DNA of 64,000 bases from Pseudofrankia saprophytica (lineage in GTDB: Bacteria; Actinomycetota; Actinomycetes; Frankiales; Frankiaceae): the NCBI RefSeq assembly GCF_000235425.2, contig NZ_KI912266.1, forward strand, positions 5,079,117 to 5,143,116, given 5' to 3'. Under the pieces are notes generated by a model. That model had not been told where the DNA came from. It saw only the letters and a list, made by a program, of their open reading frames with translations, and did not search any database. Numbering within the stretch: the stretch's first letter is position 1; every line of letters starts with the position of its first letter. Of this stretch, positions 26,740 through 34,814 are shown piece after piece. A program made the translations under genes and the position numbers.

Positions 26740-26765
26740 CTCCGAGGATCTCACCGGATCATGAA
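26740..26765 (-). repeat. Mosaic repeat module A, copy 2 (inverted)
   Basis: Read on the minus strand it begins TTCATGATCCGGTGAGAT and ends TCGGAG. The sequence next to it (GCGTTCTTGCGTGCCAGGGC, plus strand 26721-26740) resembles the lead-in of module B copy 2 at 22771. Confidence 0.7.
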
Positions 26766-26782
26766 ATTCGACGCCGACGTTT

Positions 26783-27318
26783 CTAGCCGGTGGGCACCTG
26801 GGTGGGTGCGACGACGGATTCGACCAGGCCGGTCGAGACGTCGTAGACGAGGCCCGACACCAGGTAGCCGGGGCTCCGGACCTCCTGCCTGATGACGCCG
26901 ACGTCGACTCGTACCGAGCCGTACGGGTCGCTGACGGCCTTGGCGCCTGGCTCATCGATCGGGATCTCGAAGTAGCCGGCCAGCAGTTCGGGGAAAGAGG
27001 CGAGATCCGTCATCCCGCAGTCGGTGTGATGCAGGATGACCAGGTTCCAGTCCCCTGGGCGGCGGCTTTCCGCATTGGCCTGGCCGACCTTTCCCAGCAT
27101 CGCCATCGTGCGGAGTGTCGCGGCGTGATCCGCCCTCCGACATTGCGGATCACGGCGGCCTCGCCCTGCTCGAGGCCCAGCACGTGGGTCGGGTCGACGC
27201 GCGGGTCGACGCAGCCGACGACCATCAGGTTGCCGCTGGGGTTTATGGTCAGATTGGCCGAGAATCGGCTGGCGGCGAACTCCGCGTTGCGCCCGATCAG
27301 GTCAGCGGTGCCGGTCAC
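26783..27318 (-). pseudogene. Beta-class carbonic anhydrase broken by a one-base deletion
   Basis: GTG 27318 has GAGGGG six bases upstream. The first frame gives NPSGNLMVVGCVDPRVDPTH (zinc Cys and the catalytic Asp-Arg pair) and VIRNVGGRITPR. At about 27117-27121 the frame is lost, and the next frame continues TLRTMAMLGKVGQ, then VILHHTDCGMTDL (zinc His and Cys) and the C-terminal strands, to the stop at 26783. One added base restores a protein of about 178 residues with all zinc ligands. The enzyme would hydrate CO2 in the cytoplasm. A sequencing error is possible. Confidence 0.82.
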
Positions 27319-27638
27319 GACGTGCCCCTCACAGGTGTGTGGTGCTCGATGTTCCCCGAGGCTTCCTTACGGCCGGTGCGCGGCGGACCCATCAGACCGA
27401 GCACCCACCGATCTCCGGCAGGACATCGGTGCCGCCGGAGGACCACGTTCGGCGACGATATCGGCGGCCCCTGCCTTCAGGCGGTAGGCAAGCTCGGAGA
27501 CACGTGGGCTCGGCCGTCGGTGACCGCCACACGCCCTTGATCGCCAGCGACGTGTTGCCAGCGTCGTGATTTTGGCGCATTCGCGACGACGGCAACACGT
27601 GCGCGGCGATCACGGGGGTGAACGTGGCCGAGGCGGCG
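27319..27638. other. Intergenic stretch with a hairpin
   Basis: No gene is supported. ACGTGTTGCC at 27550-27559 pairs with GGCAACACGT at 27591-27600, and further imperfect pairing extends the stem inward. It lies downstream of the AraC gene (minus strand, ending 27639) and may act as its terminator. Confidence 0.5.
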
Positions 27639-28514
27639 CTAGTCGTCCGCTCGGCGCGGCGGGTCCATGGGTGGGAGCGCTCGGGACTCCGCCCGGCCGG
27701 TTCCGGTGATCGGCTCCGGTACCACTCCCCTGGCGTAACGCCCGGGCCCGGTCCCCACCAGGCGGGTGAGGTGGCGCGTCAGGTGGGACTGGTCGTAGAA
27801 CCCAGCCATCGTGGCCGCCTCCGCCGGGCGGTGGCCGGCGAGGAGCAGGCGGCGGGCCAGGTCGAGGCGGCGACCGATCAGGTACTGGTGCGGCGGCAGA
27901 CCGTACTCCCGCCGGAATGCGCGCACGAGGTGTGCCGGGTGGGCGTTCAGGGCCTGGGCCGCCTCGTCGAGCGACAGGCCCCGCGGCACGCTCCCGTCCA
28001 GGAGGTCCCGCAAGCGGCGGGCCACCCCGGAGTCCCGACGGACGGGCGGGTCGCCGAGCCGAGGACGCAGGTGCCCCAGCAGTCGCTCCCTGATCAGCGC
28101 GAGCCGGCTCTGCGCCTCGAGCAGCTCATGCGGACGCGCGAGCAGGTTGTGCAACTGGTGGACGCCGTGGCGCAACGCCGCGTCCCGCAGGCTCGGGGCG
28201 TCGACCGCCGCGCCGACCAGGCGATCGTCGAGCAGAGCGCGGTCCAGGTACAGGACCCGCTTTCGAAACCCCTCCGGACGGACCGAGCGACCGTCATGGG
28301 GGACATCCGGCGGCAGCAGCGTCACGAACGGGGGCACCGCGCCGTGCTCACGCCGATCGAGGTCGTACCGCACAACCCCTTCGTCGATGACGAGCAGGGT
28401 CCAGGCGTCATGGGTGTGCGACGGATACGCGTGCTCGGTGAAACGGGCGTGGAAGACCTCGACGATTCCGCTCACCGAGGGCCGCCACGCCGCGATGTCC
28501 GAGCGTGCGGCCAT
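27639..28514 (-). CDS. AraC family transcriptional regulator
   Basis: I chose ATG 28514 (291 residues). The N-terminal cupin sensor domain includes HARFTEHAYPSHTHDAWTLL near 22 and VTLLPPDVPHDGRSV near 64. The C-terminal double helix-turn-helix is typical: LSLDEAAQALNAHPAHLVRA and HRPAEAATMAGFYDQSHLTR, then FRREYGLPPHQYL. It is divergent from a DUF2000 gene 48 bases away, the only clear target. The ligand is unknown. Confidence 0.9.
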   Translation of the reverse strand: MAARSDIAAWRPSVSGIVEVFHARFTEHAYPSHTHDAWTLLVIDEGVVRYDLDRREHGAVPPFVTLLPPDVPHDGRSVRPEGFRKRVLYLDRALLDDRLVGAAVDAPSLRDAALRHGVHQLHNLLARPHELLEAQSRLALIRERLLGHLRPRLGDPPVRRDSGVARRLRDLLDGSVPRGLSLDEAAQALNAHPAHLVRAFRREYGLPPHQYLIGRRLDLARRLLLAGHRPAEAATMAGFYDQSHLTRHLTRLVGTGPGRYARGVVPEPITGTGRAESRALPPMDPPRRADD

Positions 28515-28562
28515 GTCAAGAACGTACAAGACACCCGTGCCGGCGCCGGACAGATTGCACCC

Positions 28563-29006
28563 ATGCCCCCTGCACCCATGTCAACAGACGGATCCGTCCC
28601 CTTCACCACCAAGATCGCCGTTGTGGTGCGCGATGATCTGGCGACCTGGCAACGGCTCAACGTATGCGCGTTCCTCGTCAGCGGCATCGCCGCCGCGAAT
28701 CCGGAGCTGATGGGCGAGCCGTACGCCGACGGCGACGGCACGCCGTATCTGCCGATGTTCCGCCAGCCAGTCCTCGTCTTCTCCGGGTCGAAGGAGACCA
28801 TCACGGCCGCGCATTCCCGTGCGCTGGCACGGGGCATCACGCCGGCGGTCTTCACCTCCGATCTGTTCGCGACCGGGAACGACCGCGACAACAGGGCAGC
28901 AGTGCGGGCGGTCCTGCGCGATCGGCTCGACCTGGTGGGCCTCGCCGTCCACGGCCCGCGGAACGCCGTCGACAAGATCCTCAAAGGAGCCCACCTGCAT
29001 ACCTGA
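28563..29006 (+). CDS. DUF2000 domain protein
   Basis: ATG 28563 (147 residues) or ATG 28578 could be the start; there is no ribosome-binding site, so the message may be leaderless. The sequence KIAVVVRDDLATWQRLNVCA, FLVSGIAAANPELMGEPYAD and FRQPVLVFSGSKETI matches the DUF2000 fold, with DLVGLAVHGPRNAVDKILKG at the C-terminus. Function unknown. Pairing with a divergent AraC regulator suggests it is controlled by that gene. Confidence 0.82.
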   Translation: MPPAPMSTDGSVPFTTKIAVVVRDDLATWQRLNVCAFLVSGIAAANPELMGEPYADGDGTPYLPMFRQPVLVFSGSKETITAAHSRALARGITPAVFTSDLFATGNDRDNRAAVRAVLRDRLDLVGLAVHGPRNAVDKILKGAHLHT

Positions 29007-29040
29007 TCGACGCCAGGTCGACCTACCGCGAGCGGCGGAT

Positions 29041-29092
29041 ACAGCCCCGAACGGTTCGGAAAGGCCACAGCCCCGAGCGGTTCGGAAACGCT
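29041..29092. repeat. 26-base tandem duplication
   Basis: ACAGCCCCGAACGGTTCGGA followed by AAGGCC is repeated once with a few changes (ACAGCCCCGAGCGGTTCGGA). It lies in the spacer after the DUF2000 gene and has no coding role. Confidence 0.6.
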
Positions 29093-29171
29093 GACGCCGC
29101 CGGCGGTCTGGCGCGGCGGGCCGTGGAGGAGTCCGGACCGTCCTGGAGGCCAGGGCTGGTCCGTCACGCGG

Positions 29172-29534
29172 TCAGCGGGTCGGTGAGACGAACTCGGGCT
29201 GGTCGAGCACCCGCAGCCAGCTGCCGTCGGGCTGGCGCCGGACGACCTGCGCCCGGGCGCCGGCCCCGTCCCCGGGCGGCGTCGAGGTGAGGGCGATGTC
29301 GCCGCTGACCAGGGTCGGCAGCGGCTCCTCCGGCTCGAAGCGAGGACGGTTGGCCAGCACCTGTGCCCACAGCGCACGGATCGCCTCCCGGCCCACCGTC
29401 TGGCCGCCCGGCGGGTAGGCCAGCACCGCGTTCTCCTCGTAGAGCTCGGCGACTCCGGCCGCGTCACCGGCGTTGGACCGCTCGACGAACAGGCGGGTGA
29501 TGTCCTCGGGCCGCATGGCCTTTTCGTAGGGCAT
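29172..29534 (-). CDS. SnoaL-like/NTF2-fold protein
   Basis: ATG 29534 has AAGGAG six bases upstream, and the product has 120 residues. The sequence DITRLFVERSNAGDAAGVAE, LYEENAVLAYPPGGQTVGRE and the C-terminal strands QVVRRQPDGSWLRVLDQPEF fit the SnoaL-like cone fold. Such proteins bind or isomerise small hydrophobic ligands, and many have no known role. It is transcribed divergently from a LysR regulator with an operator-like repeat between them, so it is probably the regulator's target. Confidence 0.88.
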   Translation of the reverse strand: MPYEKAMRPEDITRLFVERSNAGDAAGVAELYEENAVLAYPPGGQTVGREAIRALWAQVLANRPRFEPEEPLPTLVSGDIALTSTPPGDGAGARAQVVRRQPDGSWLRVLDQPEFVSPTR

Positions 29535-29590
29535 GTTCCGCTCCTTCCAGGGGTCCGGCTCGTATGCCTCTCAGACTGGTCACTTGCCAG

Positions 29591-29628
29591 CCAGAAGTCC
29601 AACAGATGATTCTTCTGGAAGCTAGAAT
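29591..29628. promoter_or_regulatory. LysR-type operator candidate
   Basis: CCAGAAG at 29591-29597 and CTTCTGG at 29612-29618 form an inverted repeat, overlapped by ATTCT-N10-AGAAT at 29609-29628. It lies between the divergent SnoaL and LysR genes, where LysR proteins usually bind. Confidence 0.5.
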
Positions 29629-29636
29629 CTGGAGTC

Positions 29637-30545
29637 ATGGAACTGCGGCAGCTGGAGTACTTCGTCGCGGTCGCCGAGGAGCGGAACTTCACCCGCGCGG
29701 CCGAGCGGGTACGGATCAGCCAGTCCGGCGTCAGCGCCCAGATCCGCCAGCTCGAACGCGAGCTCGGCGCCGAGCTGTTCGACCGCTCGGCGCGCGCCGC
29801 GACCCTCACCGTCGCGGGCAAGGCCGCGCTGGAACACGCCCGCGCCGCGCTCGCCGCCGCGGCGGCGGTCGACGAGGCGGTCGACGAGGTGACCGACCTG
29901 ATCCGGGGGCACCTCACCGTCGGCATGGTCTCCGGCTGCACGCTGGCGCCGCTGTTCGACGCCCTCGCCGCCTTCCACCGGGCACATCCCGGCGTGGAGC
30001 TCGCACTGCTGGAGGACGGGTCCACCCAGCTCATCGAGGGAGTCCGCACCGGGACGCTCGACCTGGCCCTGGTAGGTACCGCGGGCACCACACCGCCGGG
30101 ACTGGAGGCGTTCACCATCTTCAGGGACCGCCTCGTGGCCACCGTCCCGGCCGGTCACCCGCTGGCAGTGCGCGCGACACGGGGGTCGGGCGTCGCCCTG
30201 CGCGAGGTGTGCTCGTACCCGGTCGTGTGCATGCCGCCCGGCACAGGCCTGCGCACGATGTTCGACCAGGCCCGCGCCGAGCAGCGGATCGAGGCCAGGG
30301 TCGCGTTGGAGGCGAGCGCGCCGGACGCCATCGCCGGCCTCGCCGTCCGCGGGCTCGCCGTCGGGATCCTCAGCGACTCGATGGCCGCGTTCTACCAGGA
30401 TCAGCTCACCGCGCTGACCATCGAGGACGCGCCGGCGCCCGTCCTGCTGTCCCTGGTCTGGCGCACGGCTCACGGTCCGGCGGTGCGCGAGCTGGTCGGG
30501 CACACCCGGCGGACGTTCGCCGACCAGGGACCAGGCCCGGCCTGA
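29637..30545 (+). CDS. LysR family transcriptional regulator
   Basis: The 302-residue protein starts at ATG 29637. The winged helix-turn-helix is MELRQLEYFVAVAEERNFTR, AAERVRISQSGVSAQIRQLE, RELGAELFDRSARAATLT. The effector domain spans about 90-300 (GHLTVGMVSGCTLAPLFDAL, and LAVRGLAVGILSD). It probably controls the divergent SnoaL gene and itself. The effector is unknown. Confidence 0.93.
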   Translation: MELRQLEYFVAVAEERNFTRAAERVRISQSGVSAQIRQLERELGAELFDRSARAATLTVAGKAALEHARAALAAAAAVDEAVDEVTDLIRGHLTVGMVSGCTLAPLFDALAAFHRAHPGVELALLEDGSTQLIEGVRTGTLDLALVGTAGTTPPGLEAFTIFRDRLVATVPAGHPLAVRATRGSGVALREVCSYPVVCMPPGTGLRTMFDQARAEQRIEARVALEASAPDAIAGLAVRGLAVGILSDSMAAFYQDQLTALTIEDAPAPVLLSLVWRTAHGPAVRELVGHTRRTFADQGPGPA

Positions 30546-30562
30546 CGGCGGGTCCGCCCGGA

Positions 30563-30700
30563 CCAGCCGACGGTCGGACGAGGACCAGACGGTCGGACGC
30601 AGCCTGGACGGTTGGACGAGGGCAACGGTTGGACGCAGCCCGATTAGTTGGACCAAGGCCAAATAATTGACGAAGGCCACACGGCCGGACGAAGGCGGCG
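30563..30700. repeat. Degenerate minisatellite of about 19-base units
   Basis: About seven head-to-tail units resemble GACGGTYGGACGAGGNCCA; examples are GACGGTCGGACGAGGACCA and GACGGTCGGACGCAGCCTG, and later copies are more diverged. It fills the spacer between the LysR gene and the thioesterase gene and has stop codons in the likely frames, so it is not coding. Otherwise this 290-base gap holds no gene. Confidence 0.65.
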
Positions 30701-30835
30701 CGCGTGGGCGGGTTCCTCCTACGATGCGACTGCGCGTCGCCGCCGGCGACCGGCCCGTGGACGACGTTGCCGCCCTGCTCACCGCGGGTGGTGGTACGCC
30801 GTCCGGCGGCCTTCTCCCGCGAATGAGGAACTGCC

Positions 30836-31672
30836 ATGATGATCGATCTGGACCCGGTTCTCGACACGTTGGCGCTCACGCGGGTCGCCGACGACCGCTA
30901 TCGCGGGGAGAACCTGCCGATCGGCACGGGCGTGGTCTTCGGCGGGCAGATTCTGGCGCAGGCGATCATCGCCGCGCTGGTCGGGCAGGACGGGAAGTCG
31001 GTCAAGACGGTCCACACCGTCTTCGCCCGCGGCGGGGTCCCGGACCGGCCCATGGAGATCAGCGTCGACCGCGTGCACGGCGGGCGGACGTTCGCGAGCA
31101 GCACCGTGACTTTCAGCCAGGACGAGAAGGTGCGCAGCCGATCGATGGTCCTGCTGTCCGCCGAGGAGCCCGACCTCATCCGGCACGCCGACACCCCGAC
31201 GCCCGCGCCGTCGCCCGCGCCCACCGAGAAGGCGGTCCGTCGCCTGCAGAGTGTGATCGTCGGCGATGTCGACCTCAACAGCCCCGACCTGGTCGGCCCG
31301 CCTGACCTCGACGTGTGGTCGCGCTGGGCCGACGCCCCCGACGACCCCGGGACGAGTCAGGCGCTGATCGCGTTCGCGAGCGAGAGCTTCCTGATCGGGA
31401 CGGCGATGCGCCCGCACGAGGGGGTCGGCCAGGCACAGGGTCACGTGACGCTGTCGACCGGCGTCATCAGCCACACCATCACGTTCCACCAGGCGTGTGA
31501 CGCTGGCAGCTGGTTGCTGTCGCGGCTGCACAGCTCATACACGGGCGGCGGACGTGCCTACGGACGCGGCGACATCTTCACCGAGGACGGCCGCCTGGTC
31601 GCGTCCTTCGTCCAGGACAGCATGATCCGTGCCATGCAGACGTCCGTGGACGGCTCCCGGCCAAGGTTGTAG
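30836..31672 (+). CDS. tesB: Acyl-CoA thioesterase II (TesB family)
   Basis: ATG 30836 has GAGGA upstream, and the product has 278 residues. The double-hotdog layout is clear: GVVFGGQILAQAIIAAL near 32, SVKTVHTVFARGGVPDRPME near 56 and HGGRTFASSTVTFSQDEKVR near 81 in the first half, SLHSSYTGGGRAYGRGDIFT-like sequence (here RLHSSYTGGGRAYGRGDIFT) near 233 in the second. TesB enzymes hydrolyse fatty acyl-CoA in the cytoplasm. No operon partner is seen. Confidence 0.92.
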   Translation: MMIDLDPVLDTLALTRVADDRYRGENLPIGTGVVFGGQILAQAIIAALVGQDGKSVKTVHTVFARGGVPDRPMEISVDRVHGGRTFASSTVTFSQDEKVRSRSMVLLSAEEPDLIRHADTPTPAPSPAPTEKAVRRLQSVIVGDVDLNSPDLVGPPDLDVWSRWADAPDDPGTSQALIAFASESFLIGTAMRPHEGVGQAQGHVTLSTGVISHTITFHQACDAGSWLLSRLHSSYTGGGRAYGRGDIFTEDGRLVASFVQDSMIRAMQTSVDGSRPRL

Positions 31673-31724
31673 GCGCCCAACACCGACGATCCGGCGGACC
31701 GCTGACGGCGGGACCGCGGGATCG

Positions 31725-32735
31725 TCAGCCGACGGTCAACCCGAACACCAGCAGCGAAAGCGCGTAGCAGGCGACCACGAGGGCGGCGCCGACAACCTGC
31801 CTGCGCCGGCTCCTCGCCACGCCGGGCAGCAGCCAGAAGGCGAATGTCCGGTTCACCAGCGGCATGAGGATCCAGGTCAGTGCGGCGACGCTCAGGACGT
31901 TGCCGAGGAAGAAGACCAGGAATTCGGGTACACCGCCGCCGGCCAGCGCATCGCCGACGGTGACGGTCACTACCATGACCGTCGGGTAGAGCGCGAGCAG
32001 GACCATCATCGCCTGTTTCCAGTTCGGCGGCTGCTCCGCCCGGCCGCTGGCGTCGCCGAATCGGAACCAGCCGCTGAAGGAGGAACCCACCTTCCGGACG
32101 TCGAAACCGCTGACATGGTCGCGGCCGTCCTCGATCAGGCGGCGCCGGGTGGAGGAGTCCAGCCATTCCTCCAGGTGACGCATCGAGTCGTACCGGAACA
32201 CGGCGACCCACCGTTCCTGCACGCCGCGAACCGGCTGGAACAACTCGTAGCCCAGGAATCCAGGCGTGGTGGTCTGGACCTTGCGCACCTTCTCCTGCCA
32301 GGCGAGGAATGCCCTCTCGTGGCCCGGGCGGACGTCGTGTGCGACTACCGCCGACACGATGTCACGGTCGGGCGGCTCACCCGCGAGGATCTCCTGCCTG
32401 CCCGGACCGCTGAACAGGTCACGGCCCTCGTCGAGCAGGCGCCTGCGGTCGGGCGAAGCCAGCCAGTCGCGGAGCTGGGTGACGGTCCCGAACCGGAACA
32501 CCGCGACCCAGGAACGGTCATTTGCGGACGTGGGTGGGTAGAGCTCCGCGGCCTCGAAACCGGGGCGCCGCCGAGCCGCGTCGTCTGTTCGCTCCTGCCA
32601 GCGCAGATAGTCGCGTTCCCGTCCTTCGCGCACGTCGACGATCATGACGGCGGTCGCCGCGCCGCCATCGACATCGGTGCCGACTCCGGTGCCGGAACCG
32701 ACACCGATGTGACCGTTCCGCGAGTTCTCCACCAC
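31725..32735 (-). CDS. Two-domain antibiotic-biosynthesis-monooxygenase-like (ABM) membrane protein
   Basis: GTG 32735 is the most likely start (336 residues); the frame is open further upstream. Two ABM ferredoxin-like domains are in tandem: VMIVDVREGRERDYLRWQER...ELYPP near residues 30-120 and VVAHDVRPGHERAFLAWQEK...YELFQP near 130-220, each with RWVAVFRY/SWVAVFRF. The C-terminal third has three hydrophobic segments (MMVLLALYPTVMVVTVTVG, FLVFFLGNVLSVAALTWILM, VVGAALVVACYALSLLVFGL). The layout is that of membrane-anchored YgiN-like tandem proteins. Function unknown. Confidence 0.82.
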   Translation of the reverse strand: MVENSRNGHIGVGSGTGVGTDVDGGAATAVMIVDVREGRERDYLRWQERTDDAARRRPGFEAAELYPPTSANDRSWVAVFRFGTVTQLRDWLASPDRRRLLDEGRDLFSGPGRQEILAGEPPDRDIVSAVVAHDVRPGHERAFLAWQEKVRKVQTTTPGFLGYELFQPVRGVQERWVAVFRYDSMRHLEEWLDSSTRRRLIEDGRDHVSGFDVRKVGSSFSGWFRFGDASGRAEQPPNWKQAMMVLLALYPTVMVVTVTVGDALAGGGVPEFLVFFLGNVLSVAALTWILMPLVNRTFAFWLLPGVARSRRRQVVGAALVVACYALSLLVFGLTVG

Positions 32736-32816
32736 GCCGAGAGTAGGCCGACAAAACGAGCCCGGCGACCGCGCCACCCCTTATTCACCATTTTGCGTTC
32801 TCAGCGCTCCGACGCC

Positions 32817-32945
32817 GCGAACGACGCCAGGAACAACGACGCTAGGAACAACGCGGACATGGGTACACCCGAACATTGCAAAGACGCCGCCGGCGCGCGG
32901 CGGCACGGTAGTACGACGCGGCGGCACGGCTGTACGACCAGACGG
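32817..32945. repeat. Two short tandem duplications before the deaminase gene
   Basis: AACGACGCCAGGAAC occurs twice near 32819-32848. CGCGGCGGCACGGTAGTACGA is followed by a close second copy near 32895-32940. They fill the spacer between divergent genes and show no coding potential. Confidence 0.5.
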
Positions 32946-32962
32946 CGGAAATGAGGGCGGAA

Positions 32963-33529
32963 ATGGACAAGCGGGCATTGATGGGCGAGGCGGCGCGGCT
33001 GGCGACCCAGTCGGTCCAGAACGGCTGGGGCGGACCGTTCGGTGCCGTGATCGCCAAGGACGGTGACATCATCGCTCGCGGCCAGAACCGTGTCCTGCTG
33101 ACCGGCGACCCCACGGCGCATGCCGAGGTCGAGTGCATCCGCAAGGCGATCCAGGTACTCAACCCGGACGGCCCGACGATCAGCCCGGACGAGCAGAACC
33201 GCACGACACTTCAGCTCGTCCCCCGGCCGCCAGGCTCCCCCGACCTCGTCCCCGAGCGGGCCCGGATGCTGCTCGGCTATTCGCTCTACACCGCCGGCAT
33301 CCCGTGCCCCATGTGCATGAGCGCCATCTACTGGTCCCGGATCGACGACGTCTATTTCAGCAGCGACCTCGACGCGACCCAGGGAATCGGCTTCAGCGAC
33401 GCCTTCCAGTACGAGGACTTCAGCCGGCCGCTCGACGACCGCTCGATCCACGTCGAACAGCTCAGCCCCGAGCTGGGCGAACAGGCGTACGCCACCTGGA
33501 ACGAGAAGCCCGACCGCCATCCGTACTGA
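32963..33529 (+). CDS. Nucleoside/guanine deaminase (cytidine deaminase-like)
   Basis: ATG 32963 has GAGG six bases upstream, better than ATG 32951; the product has 188 residues. The zinc motifs are THAE-like TAHAEVECI near 50 and PCPMCMSAIYW near 113. NGWGGPFGAVIAKDGDII is the conserved strand before them. The length and the C-terminus (EQLSPELGEQAYATWNEKPD) suit guanine deaminase-type enzymes, which make xanthine. The insertion LQLVPRPPGSPDLVPER between the motifs is unusual. Confidence 0.88.
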   Translation: MDKRALMGEAARLATQSVQNGWGGPFGAVIAKDGDIIARGQNRVLLTGDPTAHAEVECIRKAIQVLNPDGPTISPDEQNRTTLQLVPRPPGSPDLVPERARMLLGYSLYTAGIPCPMCMSAIYWSRIDDVYFSSDLDATQGIGFSDAFQYEDFSRPLDDRSIHVEQLSPELGEQAYATWNEKPDRHPY

Positions 33530-33586
33530 CCGGACCGCCGGGCACGTTCCCGACAGGCCGGCGCGGCCCCGGCCCGCCCCACAGGA

Positions 33587-34723
33587 TCAGCGGAAGGCGG
33601 GGGCGAGCGGCAGTGGCACGGGGCCCCATTCGCGCAGGGTCGCGGCATGGAGTGTGGCGGCGAGCTGGCGCAGGGCGGGTAGCGGGGCGTCCGTCTGGTC
33701 GGCGGCCCACCGCAGGCGATGCTGCAGCAGGGCCCGGCGGGTCGGGACGAGGTCATGGCGGGCGGGATCGGCCGGGCGCGGGTCGCCGTCGAGGGCGGCC
33801 TCGAGGAACCAGCCGGCGGAGATGAACACCCACGTGAGTGCGGCCTTGACGAGGTCGCGGTCGAAGGTGGAGGTCGTCACGACCGGCAGGGTGGGCGCGA
33901 GCGCCGCGCGCCAGTGCTCCAGCGCGGTGGCGGCGACCGGGGCGGGCAGCCGCCAGCCGCACCAGCACGACGGCCAGGGCACCCTCAGGTAGGCGGCGTC
34001 CCAGGCGACGTGCCGGTACTCGGCACCCTCGAAATCGATCAGTACCGGGCCGTCGGTCGTGACGATGGCGTTGTCGGGGCAGATATCGCCCGGGGTCATC
34101 GCGCCGGGTCGACCGGGATCCGACACGTCGAGGCCGGTGGCGACCGCGTGCAACTCGTCCCAGGCGGCCGGGTTCGCGGCGACGTCGAGCCGGGGCAGCA
34201 CACGACGCAGCACGGCCACCGTCTGGCCGACCGTCTCCGCCGAGGTGTCGAGGCTCGGCGTTCCCAGCGGGGACAGCGCGGCGAGTTGTTCGGCGAAGGA
34301 GTCGCGTAGCCCGGCGGTATCGGCGTGGAACGAGCCGAGCGCCCCTGCCCAGGAGAGCAGGGACGTCTCGGCGGCGCGCGGTGTCGCACCGAGCAGCCGG
34401 TCGGCCAGCGTCGGTCCCGTGCCGAGGTCGTCGAGGACCAGCAAGCTCGGATCGGATCCGGCGGCCAGTAGCCGCACGGCCCCTGGAACCGCGCGGGCCG
34501 TAAGAAGCCGCAATGCCGCCTCCTCGCGAGCCGCGCCGTCGCCCGCACTCACGGCCGTCTTCACCACCAGCCGGTGGTACCGGCCGTCCCGGCCCTGAGC
34601 CGACACGCGCAACACCTGGTTCCGGTTGCTGCCTCTCAGCCGCTCCCCGACCATCACATCGACCACGCCAAGGACGGGTTCCAGCGCGGCCTCGACCGCT
34701 CGCCGCATCGCCTCGACGGACAC
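33587..34723 (-). CDS. Aminoglycoside phosphotransferase-like kinase
   Basis: GTG 34723 begins a 378-residue protein. The N-lobe has RGSNRNQVLRVSAQGRDGRY and YHRLVVKTAV (the Lys). LLVLDDLGTGPTLADRL near 95 is the hinge. The catalytic loop is read as TPGDICPDNAIV near 210, where the usual HGD is TPGD, and VLIDFEGAEYRHVAWDAAYL near 226 provides the metal-binding Asp. The missing His of the HGD motif is a notable change. The substrate is unknown and no resistance role can be claimed. Confidence 0.78.
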   Translation of the reverse strand: MSVEAMRRAVEAALEPVLGVVDVMVGERLRGSNRNQVLRVSAQGRDGRYHRLVVKTAVSAGDGAAREEAALRLLTARAVPGAVRLLAAGSDPSLLVLDDLGTGPTLADRLLGATPRAAETSLLSWAGALGSFHADTAGLRDSFAEQLAALSPLGTPSLDTSAETVGQTVAVLRRVLPRLDVAANPAAWDELHAVATGLDVSDPGRPGAMTPGDICPDNAIVTTDGPVLIDFEGAEYRHVAWDAAYLRVPWPSCWCGWRLPAPVAATALEHWRAALAPTLPVVTTSTFDRDLVKAALTWVFISAGWFLEAALDGDPRPADPARHDLVPTRRALLQHRLRWAADQTDAPLPALRQLAATLHAATLREWGPVPLPLAPAFR

Positions 34724-34814
34724 TCCCCCAGCCTTTCAGACCGCGGCCGACCGCGACCCGCGCCTTTGGCCTATGGCCTTTGGCTCGCCGGCTTCGTCGC
34801 GGGATTCCCTCGGC

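Larger units (their letters stand above)
26339..26782. other. Intergenic stretch of repeats and hairpins
   Basis: No gene is supported. It contains repeat module B (26412-26438), a 12-base-arm inverted repeat (26455-26501), several GC-rich self-complementary blocks (GGCGGCCCGGGCGCCCGGG near 26526, with a partner near 26630) and inverted module A (26740-26765). Confidence 0.65.

Noticed and set aside
20265..27640. A complete phage-defence system
   Set aside because: TIR-WD40 and TerD-vWA genes suggest defence, but no known multi-gene system (helicase, nuclease, cyclase) is present and the TIR gene is broken.
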